This document shows, piece by piece, positions 37,227-47,791 of a stretch of 64,000 nucleotides of DNA. Under the pieces are notes generated by a model. It did not search any database and was not told where the DNA came from. It saw only the letters and a list, made by a program, of their open reading frames with translations. A program made the translations under genes and the position numbers. This DNA comes from Snodgrassella alvi (lineage in GTDB: Bacteria; Pseudomonadota; Gammaproteobacteria; Burkholderiales; Neisseriaceae): the NCBI RefSeq assembly GCF_002777855.1, contig NZ_MEIK01000035.1:52411-116410 (forward strand), written 5' to 3'. Positions within the stretch are counted from its first letter, which is position 1. Each line of letters starts with the position of its first letter.

Positions 37227-37263
37227 ATAAAAACGGGTATCTATACAGATTACCCGTTTTTAT
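37227..37263 (-). terminator. Terminator of mrcA (ponA)
   Basis: An 11-bp stem AAAAACGGGTA/TACCCGTTTTT (37229-37261, 11-nt loop), with T-rich flank on the minus strand, begins about 27 bp past the stop of the penicillin-binding protein gene. Confidence 0.85.
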
Positions 37264-37289
37264 TAATAAATATCTTTATCTAATATTGT

Positions 37290-39641
37290 TTAGAAAAGAG
37301 AATCTAATTGGCCATTATTACCTGACTGGGGAACAACTGGAATTTCAGCACCATCATCATCTCCATCATTATTACTATTTCCCTGCTTTGGCGTAATCGG
37401 CCCGTCAGCTCGATTATCCAGTGGTAGATCAGGATTAGTTGTCTGATATTCCTTCAGATAGAATTCACCGGATTTCTGAACAATTCCGGCAGGCACTGGT
37501 GTATTTACAACCGGTTTATCTTTTAACGCATAGCGCATGTAATCAAGCCATACTGGCACCGCAATCGTACCACCAAAAGCTGAACGTCCCATACTGCGTG
37601 GACGGTCATAACCAATAAATACCGCACTAACTATATTCGGATTGAAACCTACAAACCAAGCATCCTTATTATCATTAGTCGTACCTGTTTTACCCGCTAT
37701 ATCACTCCGTCCCAATGCATGAGCACTATAAGCAGTACCATGATTAACCACGTCCATCATCATGTGATACAAAATAAATGCATTACGCGGATCTATAGCC
37801 ATAGGAGCATTCTGTTTGGCCACCAACGGCTGCATCTGCGCGCGCAAATTACCACGACTGTCATAAATTCGGTCTATCACATAATTGGAAACCTTGTATC
37901 CCCCATTAGCGAAAATTGCATAGCCTTCAGCCATTTGCATTGGCGTTACCTGCCCACTACCCAATGCCATCGACAAACTATTGGGAATCTGATCTGGCCT
38001 AAAACCGAAATGCTGCACATACTGTCTGGCATAATCCACCCCCATTGCCATCAAAATACGAATAGACACCATATTTTTAGAGGCAGTTAATGCTTGTCGC
38101 AATGTTATAAATCCAGCATAGCGTCCATCCGAATTTTTTGGTGCCCATGCACGTCCACCATTACCCATACCTGGCAAAACAATCGGCGCATCATTAACCA
38201 TCGTAGCCGGCGTAAAACCTTTAGCAATAGCAGCAGAATAAATAAACGGTTTAAATGATGACCCAGGTTGCCTTTTTGCCTGAGTGGCACGATTAAAACT
38301 ACGGCGGTAAAAGTCATAACCGCCCACAAGTGCTTTGATTGCCCCTGTCTGAGCATCTAAAGCAACAATTGCACCTTGAAGTTCTGGCTGCTGCACAACA
38401 CGATAACTATTACCTTCTCTATGCACATGCACTACCGAACCAACACGTACAGATGCTTCACCCAATTTAGCATTGTTAATTGCACGCTTTATCCAGTTAT
38501 AACTATTACCACTAATGCGCATCTCCCCAACACCAGCGATATAAACTACTATTGAATTGGAATTCAGAGCCGTCACCACAGCCGGTAGCATCCCATCCAC
38601 CGCAGAGCGATTGGCCAAATACTGCTCTATCTGTTCATCGCGAATATCATCTGGAATTTTGCTTAAATCAAAAAAGCCTTCAGCACCCCGGTAAGCAGAA
38701 CCTTTATCAAAATTGTTCAATACCTTACGCAGCGCCTGAGTAGCTACAGCCTGAGCCTGAGAATTTACTGTGGTGTATACCTTGAAACCTTGGGTATACG
38801 CCGCGTCACCATATTTTTCATACATCTGCTGACGTACCATTTCGGCTACATAAAGAGCATTCTGATCTATTGCCTGCTGATAATGCACATATTTTAATGG
38901 TTCAGCATAAGCAGCATCAGCCTGAGCCTGAGTAATTTTGCCCAGTTCAACCATATTATTCAGAATATATCGCTGACGCATTTTAGCCCGTTGTGGATTT
39001 ACAACAGGATTAAAAGTAGAAGGAGCCTTAGGCAAACCAGCCAGAATCGTCGCCTCTGCCAAATCTAATTGTTGTACAGGCTTATTAAAATAAACCAAAG
39101 AAGCAGCTGCAAAACCATACGCACGCTGCCCCAGATAAATCTGATTAAAGTAAAGTTCCAGTATCTGATCTTTAGTCAGTTTTTGTTCAATTTTATAGGC
39201 CAGCAAAGCCTCATTGAACTTGCGCGTATAGGTACGCTCATTAGTAAGATAAAAATTGCGAGCTACCTGCTGAGTAATAGTGCTGGCTCCAGATTGCACA
39301 CCACCAGTTAGATTAGAAATAAGCGCACGGCTAATGCCAATAAAATCAACACCACCATGTTCATAAAACCGCTTATCCTCAGCTGCAACAACAGCATCTT
39401 TCAGTACTTGTGGAAAATCATTGATACGAGTAAAAGCACGTCGTTCTTCACCAAACTGCCCCATTAGCTTGCCATCAGCAGAATAAATAGTAAGTGGCAT
39501 TTTCGGCTGATAATGAGTTACAGCTTCTAGAGAAGGCAATTTAGGATAAGTTACCATAATTGCAATCGCCACCAGACCAGCAGCAAATAGCGCCAGTCCT
39601 ACAAAAAAACCAACGGTAGATAGCAATAATTTTCTAATCAT
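37290..39641 (-). CDS. mrcA: Penicillin-binding protein 1A (class A PBP)
   Basis: 783 aa bifunctional peptidoglycan synthase. An N-terminal membrane anchor (about 8-32) precedes the glycosyltransferase domain (about 50-225: AVVAAEDKRFYEHGGVD with catalytic Glu, GASTITQQVARN, EILELYFN-like, and YFNKPVQQLDLAEATILAGLPKAPS). An OB-like insert follows. The transpeptidase domain has the active Ser in QPGSSFKPF (about 461), SxN-type SKN, and KTGTTNDNKDAWFVGF (about 648). The C-terminal tail is Asp/Asn-rich. The ATG at 39641 is used; the frame extends to a TTG. It diverges from pilMNOPQ, as in Neisseria, where it is called ponA. Confidence 0.96.
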   Translation of the reverse strand: MIRKLLLSTVGFFVGLALFAAGLVAIAIMVTYPKLPSLEAVTHYQPKMPLTIYSADGKLMGQFGEERRAFTRINDFPQVLKDAVVAAEDKRFYEHGGVDFIGISRALISNLTGGVQSGASTITQQVARNFYLTNERTYTRKFNEALLAYKIEQKLTKDQILELYFNQIYLGQRAYGFAAASLVYFNKPVQQLDLAEATILAGLPKAPSTFNPVVNPQRAKMRQRYILNNMVELGKITQAQADAAYAEPLKYVHYQQAIDQNALYVAEMVRQQMYEKYGDAAYTQGFKVYTTVNSQAQAVATQALRKVLNNFDKGSAYRGAEGFFDLSKIPDDIRDEQIEQYLANRSAVDGMLPAVVTALNSNSIVVYIAGVGEMRISGNSYNWIKRAINNAKLGEASVRVGSVVHVHREGNSYRVVQQPELQGAIVALDAQTGAIKALVGGYDFYRRSFNRATQAKRQPGSSFKPFIYSAAIAKGFTPATMVNDAPIVLPGMGNGGRAWAPKNSDGRYAGFITLRQALTASKNMVSIRILMAMGVDYARQYVQHFGFRPDQIPNSLSMALGSGQVTPMQMAEGYAIFANGGYKVSNYVIDRIYDSRGNLRAQMQPLVAKQNAPMAIDPRNAFILYHMMMDVVNHGTAYSAHALGRSDIAGKTGTTNDNKDAWFVGFNPNIVSAVFIGYDRPRSMGRSAFGGTIAVPVWLDYMRYALKDKPVVNTPVPAGIVQKSGEFYLKEYQTTNPDLPLDNRADGPITPKQGNSNNDGDDDGAEIPVVPQSGNNGQLDSLF

Positions 39642-39779
39642 AATCAACTAATTTTCATTTAAAGGCTGCGAAACATATTCAAAATAAAGTAAACTTTGTT
39701 CTTCATTTCGTTAGCAACATACAAAATCGAGTTTTAAGCACTTCATCACCCGTTTGATAAACAGACAGAAAGCCCTTTC

Positions 39780-40871
39780 ATGAAACTGAATAATTTCAAA
39801 ATAAATTCAAAGAATAAGAAGGTGGCCACAACTTCATCGAGACAGTGTCTTGGTATCAGTCTTACTGATAAAAGCATTAACATGGTGCTCCTGAATGCAC
39901 GCAGTTTAAATCAATTTCGTCTCGAAAAATACGTTGTTGTGCCTTTGCCAAAAAATATTATTGGTAACGGCAACATCGAAAATCATGATGAACTTGTTGT
40001 TCATCTACAACAGGCTAAACAAATGCTCCAAAGCAATTGTCGCAACATTACCGTAGCCATTTCACAAAAGCAAACCTCCATCCAGTTTCTCGATAGAGAT
40101 GAAGATACAGAGTATACCGAAGAAGAACAAATCATGGCTGAATTGAGTCAATATGACTCAATGGATGATGTAAGTTACGACTATCAAAATGTTAGTATCA
40201 ATGAGGATGGAAAAGAAAGTTTGCTACTGGTCAACAGCAAACGAGATGACGTCAATATTCTGATGGATGCTTTTACCGATGCAGGTATCACACCCACACA
40301 AATGGATGTCGATATACTGGCAATAATGAATAGCGCCATCACATGGATAAACACCAGACAGCCTGAATTAACAGAAAAATGTATCGCAGTTTTCAACATT
40401 GATTTCGGTGAAACACAAGCAATTATCATGCGTCATGGCAAATTACTTTATAAACAAGAAATTAATCTTGGCTATGATCATCTAATGCAATCCTTGCGCC
40501 GAAACTACCAGCTGACTGATGAAGAAGCGTGGGAAATGCTCTATAGTCAAACTAAGCCAGAAGATTACAATCAGACTGTAGCACAGCCATTCCAACAACA
40601 ATTTATTCAGGAAATACAGAGAGTTTTACAATTTTATTTTACTTCGGCTAGTCAAGAAAATGAAATTGAAGAAATTCTTGTTTTTGGTTACAGCAATAAT
40701 CAGGCAGCCAATAGCCTTGCTGACAGCATCAGCCAGCAAACCAGTATTCCTGCGCAACAGATCAACCCTATACTGTTAGCACAGCCCGGTGATGCCATTC
40801 AACAGGCTAAATTGCAACAGGACAGTAGTTTATTAACCGTAGCCTTTGGCCTGGCCGTAAGAGGATTATAA
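39780..40871 (+). CDS. pilM: Type IV pilus assembly protein PilM
   Basis: 363-aa cytoplasmic actin-like protein that binds the PilN N-terminus on the inside of the inner membrane. After a basic N-terminal extension (1-20) come LGISLTDKSINMVLLN (phosphate-1-like, about 23-38), ISQKQTSIQFLDRD, LVNSKRDDVNILMDAFTDAGITPTQMDVDILAIMN (about 151-185), and AVFNIDFGETQAIIMRHGKLLYKQEINLGYDHL. It lacks a signal peptide, as expected. First gene of pilMNOPQ; pilN begins one base after its stop. Confidence 0.95.
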   Translation: MKLNNFKINSKNKKVATTSSRQCLGISLTDKSINMVLLNARSLNQFRLEKYVVVPLPKNIIGNGNIENHDELVVHLQQAKQMLQSNCRNITVAISQKQTSIQFLDRDEDTEYTEEEQIMAELSQYDSMDDVSYDYQNVSINEDGKESLLLVNSKRDDVNILMDAFTDAGITPTQMDVDILAIMNSAITWINTRQPELTEKCIAVFNIDFGETQAIIMRHGKLLYKQEINLGYDHLMQSLRRNYQLTDEEAWEMLYSQTKPEDYNQTVAQPFQQQFIQEIQRVLQFYFTSASQENEIEEILVFGYSNNQAANSLADSISQQTSIPAQQINPILLAQPGDAIQQAKLQQDSSLLTVAFGLAVRGL

Positions 40872-40872
40872 G

Positions 40873-41541
40873 ATGTTACCTTTATTAAAAATTAATCTGC
40901 TGCCCTATCGAGAAGCCTTACAAACCAAACAAAAGAAACAATTTCAGACTCTACTGGCCGTTGCTGCTTTAATCGGTATAGGTCTGGCAGTATTAGGATA
41001 CTTAGCTATAGATAGTCGGGTAAGCAGTCAAGAAGCCCGTAATCAAGTATTAAAAGATGGAATAGACAAACTGGATGGAGAAATTAAACAGATCGCTCAA
41101 TTACAAGATGAGCGCAAAAATTTCACTGCCAGACAAGAAAAAGTAGAAGAGTTATCAAATAAACGTTTTGAAGCAGCTCGTATACTAGATACGTTGAATA
41201 CATTAGCACCTTTAGGATTGTATATAACCAGTATAGAAGCTCAAGATGCCAATACATATGTCATTAATGGTAAAGCTTTTAGTGATGCTAAAACTGCAGC
41301 TTTTATGAATGCTTTACCAGGACAACTATTTACTACACCTGAATTATTAAATATCAAACGAGTTAATAATACTCAGGAATTTAGTATTCGTATACGTTTG
41401 AATAATCTTATTGGCCAGCAAGAAGATATGAGAGAAACCAATCAGGCTATTAACCCAAACTCTTCATCAACTGAACTAAATCAGGATACAGAAGCACCTC
41501 AGCAAGAAAATGAGTCTAGTGCATCTGAACCAACAAATTGA
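40873..41541 (+). CDS. pilN: Type IV pilus inner-membrane protein PilN
   Basis: 222 aa. The conserved cytoplasmic start LLKINLLPYREAL (the INLLPYR motif that docks into PilM) precedes one membrane helix (about 28-48), then a periplasmic coiled coil (about 50-105) and a ferredoxin-like domain (about 110-175). The tail is Gln/Ser/Glu-rich. It forms a heterodimer with PilO that links the cytoplasmic PilM to the PilP-PilQ outer-membrane complex. The gene starts one base after pilM. Confidence 0.95.
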   Translation: MLPLLKINLLPYREALQTKQKKQFQTLLAVAALIGIGLAVLGYLAIDSRVSSQEARNQVLKDGIDKLDGEIKQIAQLQDERKNFTARQEKVEELSNKRFEAARILDTLNTLAPLGLYITSIEAQDANTYVINGKAFSDAKTAAFMNALPGQLFTTPELLNIKRVNNTQEFSIRIRLNNLIGQQEDMRETNQAINPNSSSTELNQDTEAPQQENESSASEPTN

Positions 41542-41554
41542 AGGAGTACTGACA

Positions 41555-42214
41555 ATGGCCAAAAATATAGATCTTAAATCAATAAATCTAAATTTCCTCT
41601 CCCAACAAGCTAAACCTGTACAGCTAGGCATAGCCGGTGGTATCATTGTATTGATACTTCTTATTGCCTATTTCTTTGTTTACAGCGGATTAAATGAGCG
41701 GCTTAGTGGATTGAAGGAAGAAGAAGAATCTCTAAAGCAAACCTATACTGAAAAAAGTAAACAGGCAGCTAATCTTGATGTATTGAAAGCAGAACTTAAT
41801 AATATTAATGGTTCATTTCATTTATTATTAAAACAGCTCCCAACACAAGCAGAAATCCCTAATCTTATTCAAGAACTACATGAATGTGCTACTAAAAATG
41901 GTTTAAATATGGATAGTATCACTCCAGCACAAGTTCTTAATTCAAACTCAGATGATCAGCCACAAAATAAATCAGATCAACAAGTAATTCAAACCTTACC
42001 TTACAACATCACATTGACAGGTAGTTATAATCAGATAAGTCAGTTTCTTCGTGATGTAGGGAAGCTATCGCGAATAGTCACATTAAACTCAATCGTACTA
42101 AAACGAAATGAGAAAGATAATACGCTTACCTTAAACGCAGTTGCCAATACATATAAAGCTTTAACAGATGCAGAAATTAAAGCTCAAAATAAAAATAAAA
42201 ACGACCAAAAATAG
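41555..42214 (+). CDS. pilO: Type IV pilus inner-membrane protein PilO
   Basis: 219 aa from the ATG at 41555, which has a perfect AAGGAG site 9 bp upstream. An ATG at 41510, inside pilN, would add 15 unlikely residues. One membrane helix (about 28-48), a coiled coil (about 52-85), LLKQLPTQAEIPNLIQELHECATKNGL-type sequence and a periplasmic ferredoxin-like domain with NITLTGSYNQISQFLRDVGKLSRIV are classic PilO. Partner of PilN; 13 bp after it. Confidence 0.95.
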   Translation: MAKNIDLKSINLNFLSQQAKPVQLGIAGGIIVLILLIAYFFVYSGLNERLSGLKEEEESLKQTYTEKSKQAANLDVLKAELNNINGSFHLLLKQLPTQAEIPNLIQELHECATKNGLNMDSITPAQVLNSNSDDQPQNKSDQQVIQTLPYNITLTGSYNQISQFLRDVGKLSRIVTLNSIVLKRNEKDNTLTLNAVANTYKALTDAEIKAQNKNKNDQK

Positions 42215-42266
42215 GCTGCCTATAGCTGTAACTAGGGTAATTTAATATATAAGCTACGGAAAAAAT

Positions 42267-42803
42267 ATGAATAAATATCTAATCTGCCTGTGTATTTTTA
42301 CACTGAGTGCCTGTTCGGCAGCAAATGAAGATTTACATGAATGGATGCGGAATACCAGCCAACAGGCAAAAATCAAACCCATGAAACAGAAGCAAACCAC
42401 AATAAATATTCAGCCTTCTTACACCCCTCCTCCACAGCCTCAAATGAATATATTTGAACCTGCGCGTCTCAAAGCAGGTTTACAAGGTGCTAATGCACCT
42501 GATCTAAACCGACCTAAACAAATCTTGGAAAATTATTCATTAGATGAATTGCATTATGTTGGTTTAATTAAAGGAGCGGGAAAAGCACCATCTGCATTTA
42601 TTTCAGTAAATGGACATGTATACACTGTTAATCTGGGTAATTATCTGGGTCAAAGCTATGGACGAATTACTACAATAACACCTGATGAAATTGTTATATC
42701 AGAATTAGTTGAAGACTCATATGGCAATTGGACTAGCAGAAAGGCTAGTTTACCCTTGCAGGCTGCTGACGCAGCATCTTCAGAGACATCCGGTCAGAAC
42801 TGA
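42267..42803 (+). CDS. pilP: Type IV pilus lipoprotein PilP
   Basis: 178 aa. Signal peptide with lipobox L13-S-A-C16 for inner-membrane lipidation. An extended Pro/Gln-rich linker (about 30-65) carries the PilN/O-binding part, and a beta-sandwich (about 85-165) has ENYSLDELHYVGLIKG, AFISVNGHVYTVNLGNYLG and YGRITTITPDEIVISEL. It bridges the PilNO complex to the N0 domain of PilQ. The spacer to pilO is 52 bp and to pilQ 36 bp. Confidence 0.95.
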   Translation: MNKYLICLCIFTLSACSAANEDLHEWMRNTSQQAKIKPMKQKQTTINIQPSYTPPPQPQMNIFEPARLKAGLQGANAPDLNRPKQILENYSLDELHYVGLIKGAGKAPSAFISVNGHVYTVNLGNYLGQSYGRITTITPDEIVISELVEDSYGNWTSRKASLPLQAADAASSETSGQN

Positions 42804-42839
42804 AAAAAGTAACCCATTTAAAATTAAGAAGGTACCAAT

Positions 42840-45023
42840 ATGAAAATTAAAACCATATCTATTTTGTCCACTCTGGGTCTGGGTTTACTGAGTCAGAGTC
42901 TTTTTGCCGGCAACATAACAGCCATCAATGTCGGTGCGTTACCAAACCAGCAACGTCTGATTAAAATTCAGTTTGATAAAGACCCCGCGTTACCTAAAGG
43001 TTTTACAACCGAAAATCCTGCACGAATTGCATTGGACTTTGCTGGGACAGGAATAACCTTACCACAGAATTTACTCAAATTTGATGATACAGTTTTACAG
43101 CAAATTGAAGCTGGTCAAACTACAGACAAATCTCGTGTAATGCTATCCTTAGCCAAAACTGGCCAGTACAATGCTGTAATTAAAGGCAATGAAGTCTGGG
43201 TATATGTACAGGAATCTATTCCGTCCAAAAATAAAGTAAAAAATAAATCAGAAAAAATTACTACTTCTCCGGCAACTGTCAACACACCATATACAGCATC
43301 AAATAACATTACTGAACAAGTTGTCAGCCGTCAGCCTGCCAGTTCAAATAGTAATGCATTTGATCAATCAGCTTCTGTACCGATAAATATAGATTTTCAA
43401 AAAGGGAAAAATGGTAATGGTGTAATTTCCATTAGTGGTTTGAGTGACAAAGGAGAGCCAACAATTAGACGCAATGCATCTAATTTGGTTTTAACGTATA
43501 AAAATGTACCTTTGTTAACTGAACAACAACGTAATCTGGATGTAACCGATTTCAGCACTCCTGTACGGACTATTCGCCTGCGCAGGATTGGCAATGATAC
43601 CGAAGTGAACATTCAAATGCAGGGTGACTGGGATTATTCCCAAATTAAAAGTGGGACTAATCTGGTTCTTCAGGTTACCCGCAAATATGATTTAGACTCT
43701 AAAGGCTTACAATCAACTAATAAATCCTTCAAAGGAAAACGGGTTTCACTTGATTTTCAAGACATTGATGTTCGCACAATCCTACAGATTCTGGCAAAAG
43801 AATCAGGAATGAATATAATAGCGAGCGACAGTGTTCAGGGTAAAATGACAATATCATTAAAAGATGTTCCTTGGGATCAAGCTTTAAATTTGGTTATGGA
43901 AACTCGAAATCTTGATATGCGTCGCGAAGGAAATGTTATCAATGTTGCTCCACGTGACGAATTGATGAACAGGGATACAGCATCATTAGAACAACAAAAA
44001 AAATTAGATGACTTAGGTCCCCTGATTTCTCAGACTTTCCAACTTAAGTACCGTAATGTTGAAGATTTTAAAAAGATTTTGCATTTATCCGATGATGGTA
44101 ACAGTTCATCAGATAAAAGTATTTTGAGTCCACGCGGCAGCGCATTATTGGATCCCGCAACAAATACTTTAATCATTACCGATATTAGTAGTGTAATTAA
44201 GAAATTTGAAAAACTGGTTGCTCAAATTGATGTTTCATCTCAACAAGTATTAATCGAAGCACGAATCGTTGAAACTACAGACAGTTTTGCCCGTGAATTG
44301 GGAACTAAATTTGGCTACTATAGAGGAACTTATCGAAATGGTATTGGTGGTAGTGTATCCCTTAAAGATGAAGATCGAGGTACAACACGTGACCCTAATT
44401 TTGAACTAGGTTTTCCTAATGTCAACCTTGGCGTATCCAATCCAACATCAGTAGTATCATGGGTGCATAAATTTGCATCTGGGGCTCTCGCTTTAGAGCT
44501 TTCAGCCTCACAAGCTCAAGGCAAAACCAAAATTATCTCTTCTCCACGAGTATTAACACAAGATAGAAAAGAAGCAAAAATTGAATCTGGTTATGAAGTA
44601 CCTTATCAGGAATCAACTTCCAGCGGTGCAACTTCTACCAGTTTCAAAGATGCCGTTCTTGGCTTAAAAGTTACCCCACAGGTTACACCTGATGGTAATA
44701 TTATTATGACATTGAACGTACAGAATGACAGACCCATAGCATGCTCAAATGTTGCACCTGATGTTCTCCGTTCTGGCGACATTTGTATGCAAAAGCGTAA
44801 TGTAGTGACTCAGACAATGATTGAGAATGGTGGTACATTAATTATTGGTGGTATTTACAATGAAAATAATGAAAACAGTATAGATAAAGTACCTTTACTT
44901 GGCGACATCCCAGGTATTGGCAATCTTTTCAAACACAGAAAAAATACCCAACAACGTAATGAATTACTCGTATTTATCACACCTCGTGTAGTCGATTCAA
45001 GCAGTGCCCCATTAAAATATTAA
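42840..45023 (+). CDS. pilQ: Type IV pilus secretin PilQ
   Basis: 727 aa outer-membrane secretin through which pili extend and DNA may enter. Signal peptide (1-23, ending SLFAG); two peptidoglycan-binding AMIN domains (about 25-125 and 185-285), joined by a Ser/Asn/Thr linker; an N0/STN domain (about 298-375: VSLDFQDIDVRTILQILAKESG); an N1 domain (about 390-470: FQLKYRNVEDFKKIL); and the secretin domain (about 475-722) with VLIEARIVETTDSFARELG, KIISSPRVLTQD and the terminal NELLVFITPRVV. It lacks the basic small repeats known in meningococcal PilQ. An AAGAAGG site precedes the start; a strong terminator follows. Confidence 0.96.
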   Translation: MKIKTISILSTLGLGLLSQSLFAGNITAINVGALPNQQRLIKIQFDKDPALPKGFTTENPARIALDFAGTGITLPQNLLKFDDTVLQQIEAGQTTDKSRVMLSLAKTGQYNAVIKGNEVWVYVQESIPSKNKVKNKSEKITTSPATVNTPYTASNNITEQVVSRQPASSNSNAFDQSASVPINIDFQKGKNGNGVISISGLSDKGEPTIRRNASNLVLTYKNVPLLTEQQRNLDVTDFSTPVRTIRLRRIGNDTEVNIQMQGDWDYSQIKSGTNLVLQVTRKYDLDSKGLQSTNKSFKGKRVSLDFQDIDVRTILQILAKESGMNIIASDSVQGKMTISLKDVPWDQALNLVMETRNLDMRREGNVINVAPRDELMNRDTASLEQQKKLDDLGPLISQTFQLKYRNVEDFKKILHLSDDGNSSSDKSILSPRGSALLDPATNTLIITDISSVIKKFEKLVAQIDVSSQQVLIEARIVETTDSFARELGTKFGYYRGTYRNGIGGSVSLKDEDRGTTRDPNFELGFPNVNLGVSNPTSVVSWVHKFASGALALELSASQAQGKTKIISSPRVLTQDRKEAKIESGYEVPYQESTSSGATSTSFKDAVLGLKVTPQVTPDGNIIMTLNVQNDRPIACSNVAPDVLRSGDICMQKRNVVTQTMIENGGTLIIGGIYNENNENSIDKVPLLGDIPGIGNLFKHRKNTQQRNELLVFITPRVVDSSSAPLKY

Positions 45024-45041
45024 GTAAGCATTTTTAACTTC

Positions 45042-45072
45042 GTCAGCCTGTTTATAACAGGCTGACTTTTTT
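45042..45072 (+). terminator. Terminator of the pilMNOPQ operon
   Basis: A perfect 11-bp stem GTCAGCCTGTT/AACAGGCTGAC with a 3-nt loop, followed by T6, lies 18 bp after the pilQ stop. Confidence 0.95.
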
Positions 45073-45288
45073 CAATTTATAGACTTAAAAATTTTCAAAC
45101 ATACTTAAAAATAAAATTATTTGAGAAATACAATTACTAATGACTTAAAATAATATTTATAGTGACTTTATAACTATAGCTAAAAAAATTTTCACACCCA
45201 ACGTTTCTGTTTCAATCAAAGCAATTCCAGATAATGGTTTTTCTGCCAATTAATGCGTAAATTCTTATACTAAGTTACAATTACAAAC

Positions 45289-45831
45289 ATGGATAACATC
45301 GCAGGCAATCTGATTTTAATCGGTTTAATGGGGGCAGGTAAAACTACTCTTGGAAAACAACTTGCCAATAAACTGAAACGCATTTTTTATGATAGTGACC
45401 AGGTAATTTGTGAACGTACCGGAGTATCAATACCTACTATTTTTGAGCTCGAAGGAGAAGCAGGTTTTCGCACTCGAGAAACAGCTGTTATTAGTGAGCT
45501 GACACAACAAAAAGATGTTGTTATAGCAACAGGTGGGGGTGCGATATTGCAAATTGAAAACCGGCTAAATTTGCAGCAGAATGGACATGTGATTTATCTT
45601 CATGCGCAACCTGAAGTTTTATTAAACAGGATACGGCACGATAAAAATCGCCCTCTTTTGCAAGTCTCAGATCCTTTAGCAAAATTGCAGGAATTATATA
45701 GCTTACGTGATCCCATCTACCGAGCTACGGCACATACTGTTTTAGATGTGAATAGCCCCTACAGCTTCCACTCACTAAATCGTTTAATTCGTTTAATACG
45801 TCAACATTCTAAACAAATACCTCAACTTTAA
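45289..45831 (+). CDS. aroK: Shikimate kinase
   Basis: 180-aa P-loop kinase of the shikimate pathway. Walker A is [17 protein letters not shown] (about 10-26), [11 protein letters not shown] (about 35-45) binds shikimate via its Asp, GEAGFRTRE supplies the Arg, and ATGGGAIL (about 77-84) the Gly-rich loop. The lid [10 protein letters not shown] is present. It lies upstream of aroB with only 6 bp between them, the common aroK-aroB operon, itself conserved downstream of pilQ in many proteobacteria. Confidence 0.96.
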   Translation: MDNIAGNLILIGLMGAGKTTLGKQLANKLKRIFYDSDQVICERTGVSIPTIFELEGEAGFRTRETAVISELTQQKDVVIATGGGAILQIENRLNLQQNGHVIYLHAQPEVLLNRIRHDKNRPLLQVSDPLAKLQELYSLRDPIYRATAHTVLDVNSPYSFHSLNRLIRLIRQHSKQIPQL

Positions 45832-45837
45832 ATCATT

Positions 45838-46920
45838 ATGTACACACTTAACGTTGCTACCACATCACATCAATATCCTATATTCATTGGAAGCAACCTG
45901 CTTGAATCCGCAAATCATCTTTTGGCACCCTATTTTACAAACAAAATTGCGCTTATCAGCAATGAAACCGTAGCACCCTTATACCTGCAACAATGGGAAA
46001 AAATACTAAATCATTCAGGACGCGAATATTTCAATATTATTTTGCCTGATGGAGAAAAATATAAGAACTGGCAAACACTTAATCTGATTTACGATGGTTT
46101 AATGCAAAATCGTGCTGAACGCAAAACCACCATTATGGCTCTAGGTGGCGGAGTAATTGGGGATATGGCAGGGTTTGCTGCTGCAACTTATCAGCGTGGT
46201 GCTCCATTTATCCAGATTCCTACAACACTACTTAGTCAGGTAGATTCTTCCGTAGGTGGGAAAACAGGAATTAACCACCCAATGGGTAAAAATATGATTG
46301 GTGCATTTTATCAACCTCAGGCTGTATTTATTGATTTAAATAGCTTACATACTTTACCACCACGTGAATTTTCAGCAGGTATGGCAGAAGTCATAAAATA
46401 CGCAGTGCTGGGGGATATAAAATTCCTAGAATGGCTAGAAAGTAATATCGTAGCATTGACCAATCAAGAACCTGAAGTATTGGCACATGCGGTTCATCGT
46501 TGCTGTCAAATGAAAGCAGATATTGTTGCGGCCGATGAAAAAGAAAGTGGTGTCAGAGCACTTTTGAATCTAGGCCATACATTTGGACACGCCATTGAAG
46601 CTGAAATGGGGTATGGTAACTGGCTTCATGGCGAGGCTGTTGCTGCAGGTACTATACTTGCTTGCCGTTTATCTGAGCAACTTGGTTATTTGCATCAGGA
46701 TGACACGCAGCGTCTAATCAGATTATTATCACAAGTTAACCTGCCTGTTACGCCTCCTAAAATGTCTTTAGAAGCTTGGCTGATGCATATGAGCCATGAT
46801 AAAAAGGTTATGGATGGTAACATGCGTTTTGTGGTGTTGAAACAATTGGGTGAAGCAACAATCACTGACAAAGTAACAACTCAAAACCTAGCAGCAACAT
46901 TGAACCAATATATAAGTTGA
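45838..46920 (+). CDS. aroB: 3-dehydroquinate synthase
   Basis: 360-aa NAD- and Zn/Co-dependent enzyme converting DAHP to 3-dehydroquinate. NAD-binding [21 protein letters not shown] (about 101-121), [29 protein letters not shown] (about 129-157), and metal ligands in [12 protein letters not shown] (Glu), [15 protein letters not shown] (His) and [10 protein letters not shown] (His) are all present. It follows aroK by 6 bp and leads into trmB after 56 bp, so the three may be one operon. Confidence 0.97.
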   Translation: MYTLNVATTSHQYPIFIGSNLLESANHLLAPYFTNKIALISNETVAPLYLQQWEKILNHSGREYFNIILPDGEKYKNWQTLNLIYDGLMQNRAERKTTIMALGGGVIGDMAGFAAATYQRGAPFIQIPTTLLSQVDSSVGGKTGINHPMGKNMIGAFYQPQAVFIDLNSLHTLPPREFSAGMAEVIKYAVLGDIKFLEWLESNIVALTNQEPEVLAHAVHRCCQMKADIVAADEKESGVRALLNLGHTFGHAIEAEMGYGNWLHGEAVAAGTILACRLSEQLGYLHQDDTQRLIRLLSQVNLPVTPPKMSLEAWLMHMSHDKKVMDGNMRFVVLKQLGEATITDKVTTQNLAATLNQYIS

Positions 46921-46976
46921 AGCATGTTAGAATTGGCATTAGAAAATTTATCAACTTTAAGTTAACACAGAACAGC

Positions 46977-47684
46977 ATGACCCAATATTCTGATTCAAAA
47001 TCGGACATTAATAAATATCACCCGCGTAGCATACGTAGTTTTGTTTTACGTCAAGGCCATATGACACCGGCCCAGCAACGTGCTATAGATAACCAATGGC
47101 CAAATTTTGGCATTGATTTCGTCAACAATAAAATTGATTTAAATGCCATATTTAATCGAACAGCACCCAAGATACTTGAAATTGGTTTTGGTATGGGCGT
47201 TGCAACAGCAGCAATTGCACAAAACCTTCCTGATTGCGACTTTCTAGCTATTGATGTGCATGGGCCTGGGGTAGGAAATCTATTAAAGCTAATTCAAGAA
47301 CAGAATATACAAAATATTAGAGTGATGCGCCATGATGCAGTTGAAGTGGTTGAGCACATGCTTGAAGATAACTGCCTGCAAGGTATTCATATATTTTTTC
47401 CTGATCCTTGGCACAAAAAACGACATCATAAACGGCGCCTGATTCAAGCATCTTTTATTGCACGACTACTTCCAAAACTTCAATCAAATGGCTACGTTCA
47501 TCTTGCAACTGACTGGCAAGAATATGCAGAACAAATGCTTGAAGTTTTAAACAGCTTTCCTGAGTTGCGCAATACTGCTGAAACTTATGCAGCTGTCCCT
47601 GACTACCGTCCCGAAACCAAATTTGAGGCACGAGGCAAAAAATTAGGTCATGGTGTATGGGATTTAGTTTTTGTAAAAAAATAA
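46977..47684 (+). CDS. trmB: tRNA (guanine-N7-)-methyltransferase
   Basis: 235 aa from the ATG at 46977; the frame extends to a TTG inside the aroB stop region. It methylates G46 of tRNA using S-adenosylmethionine. An N-terminal SIRSFVLRQGHMTPAQQRAI precedes the Rossmann core: ILEIGFGMGVATAAIAQNLPDCDFLAIDVHGPGVG (SAM binding), IHIFFPDPWHKKRHHKRRLIQ (family signature with catalytic Asp), HLATDWQEYAEQML, and the C-terminal RPETKFEARGKKLGHGVWDL. Full-length and typical. Confidence 0.96.
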   Translation: MTQYSDSKSDINKYHPRSIRSFVLRQGHMTPAQQRAIDNQWPNFGIDFVNNKIDLNAIFNRTAPKILEIGFGMGVATAAIAQNLPDCDFLAIDVHGPGVGNLLKLIQEQNIQNIRVMRHDAVEVVEHMLEDNCLQGIHIFFPDPWHKKRHHKRRLIQASFIARLLPKLQSNGYVHLATDWQEYAEQMLEVLNSFPELRNTAETYAAVPDYRPETKFEARGKKLGHGVWDLVFVKK

Positions 47685-47791
47685 CAGACCAAATTAATAA
47701 AAAGTAAAGACTTTTAGAGTACAATCACCTTAGATTGCATTACAGCAATCATTTTCTGTCAAATAATATTGCTGTTTTCTAAGGAACTGAA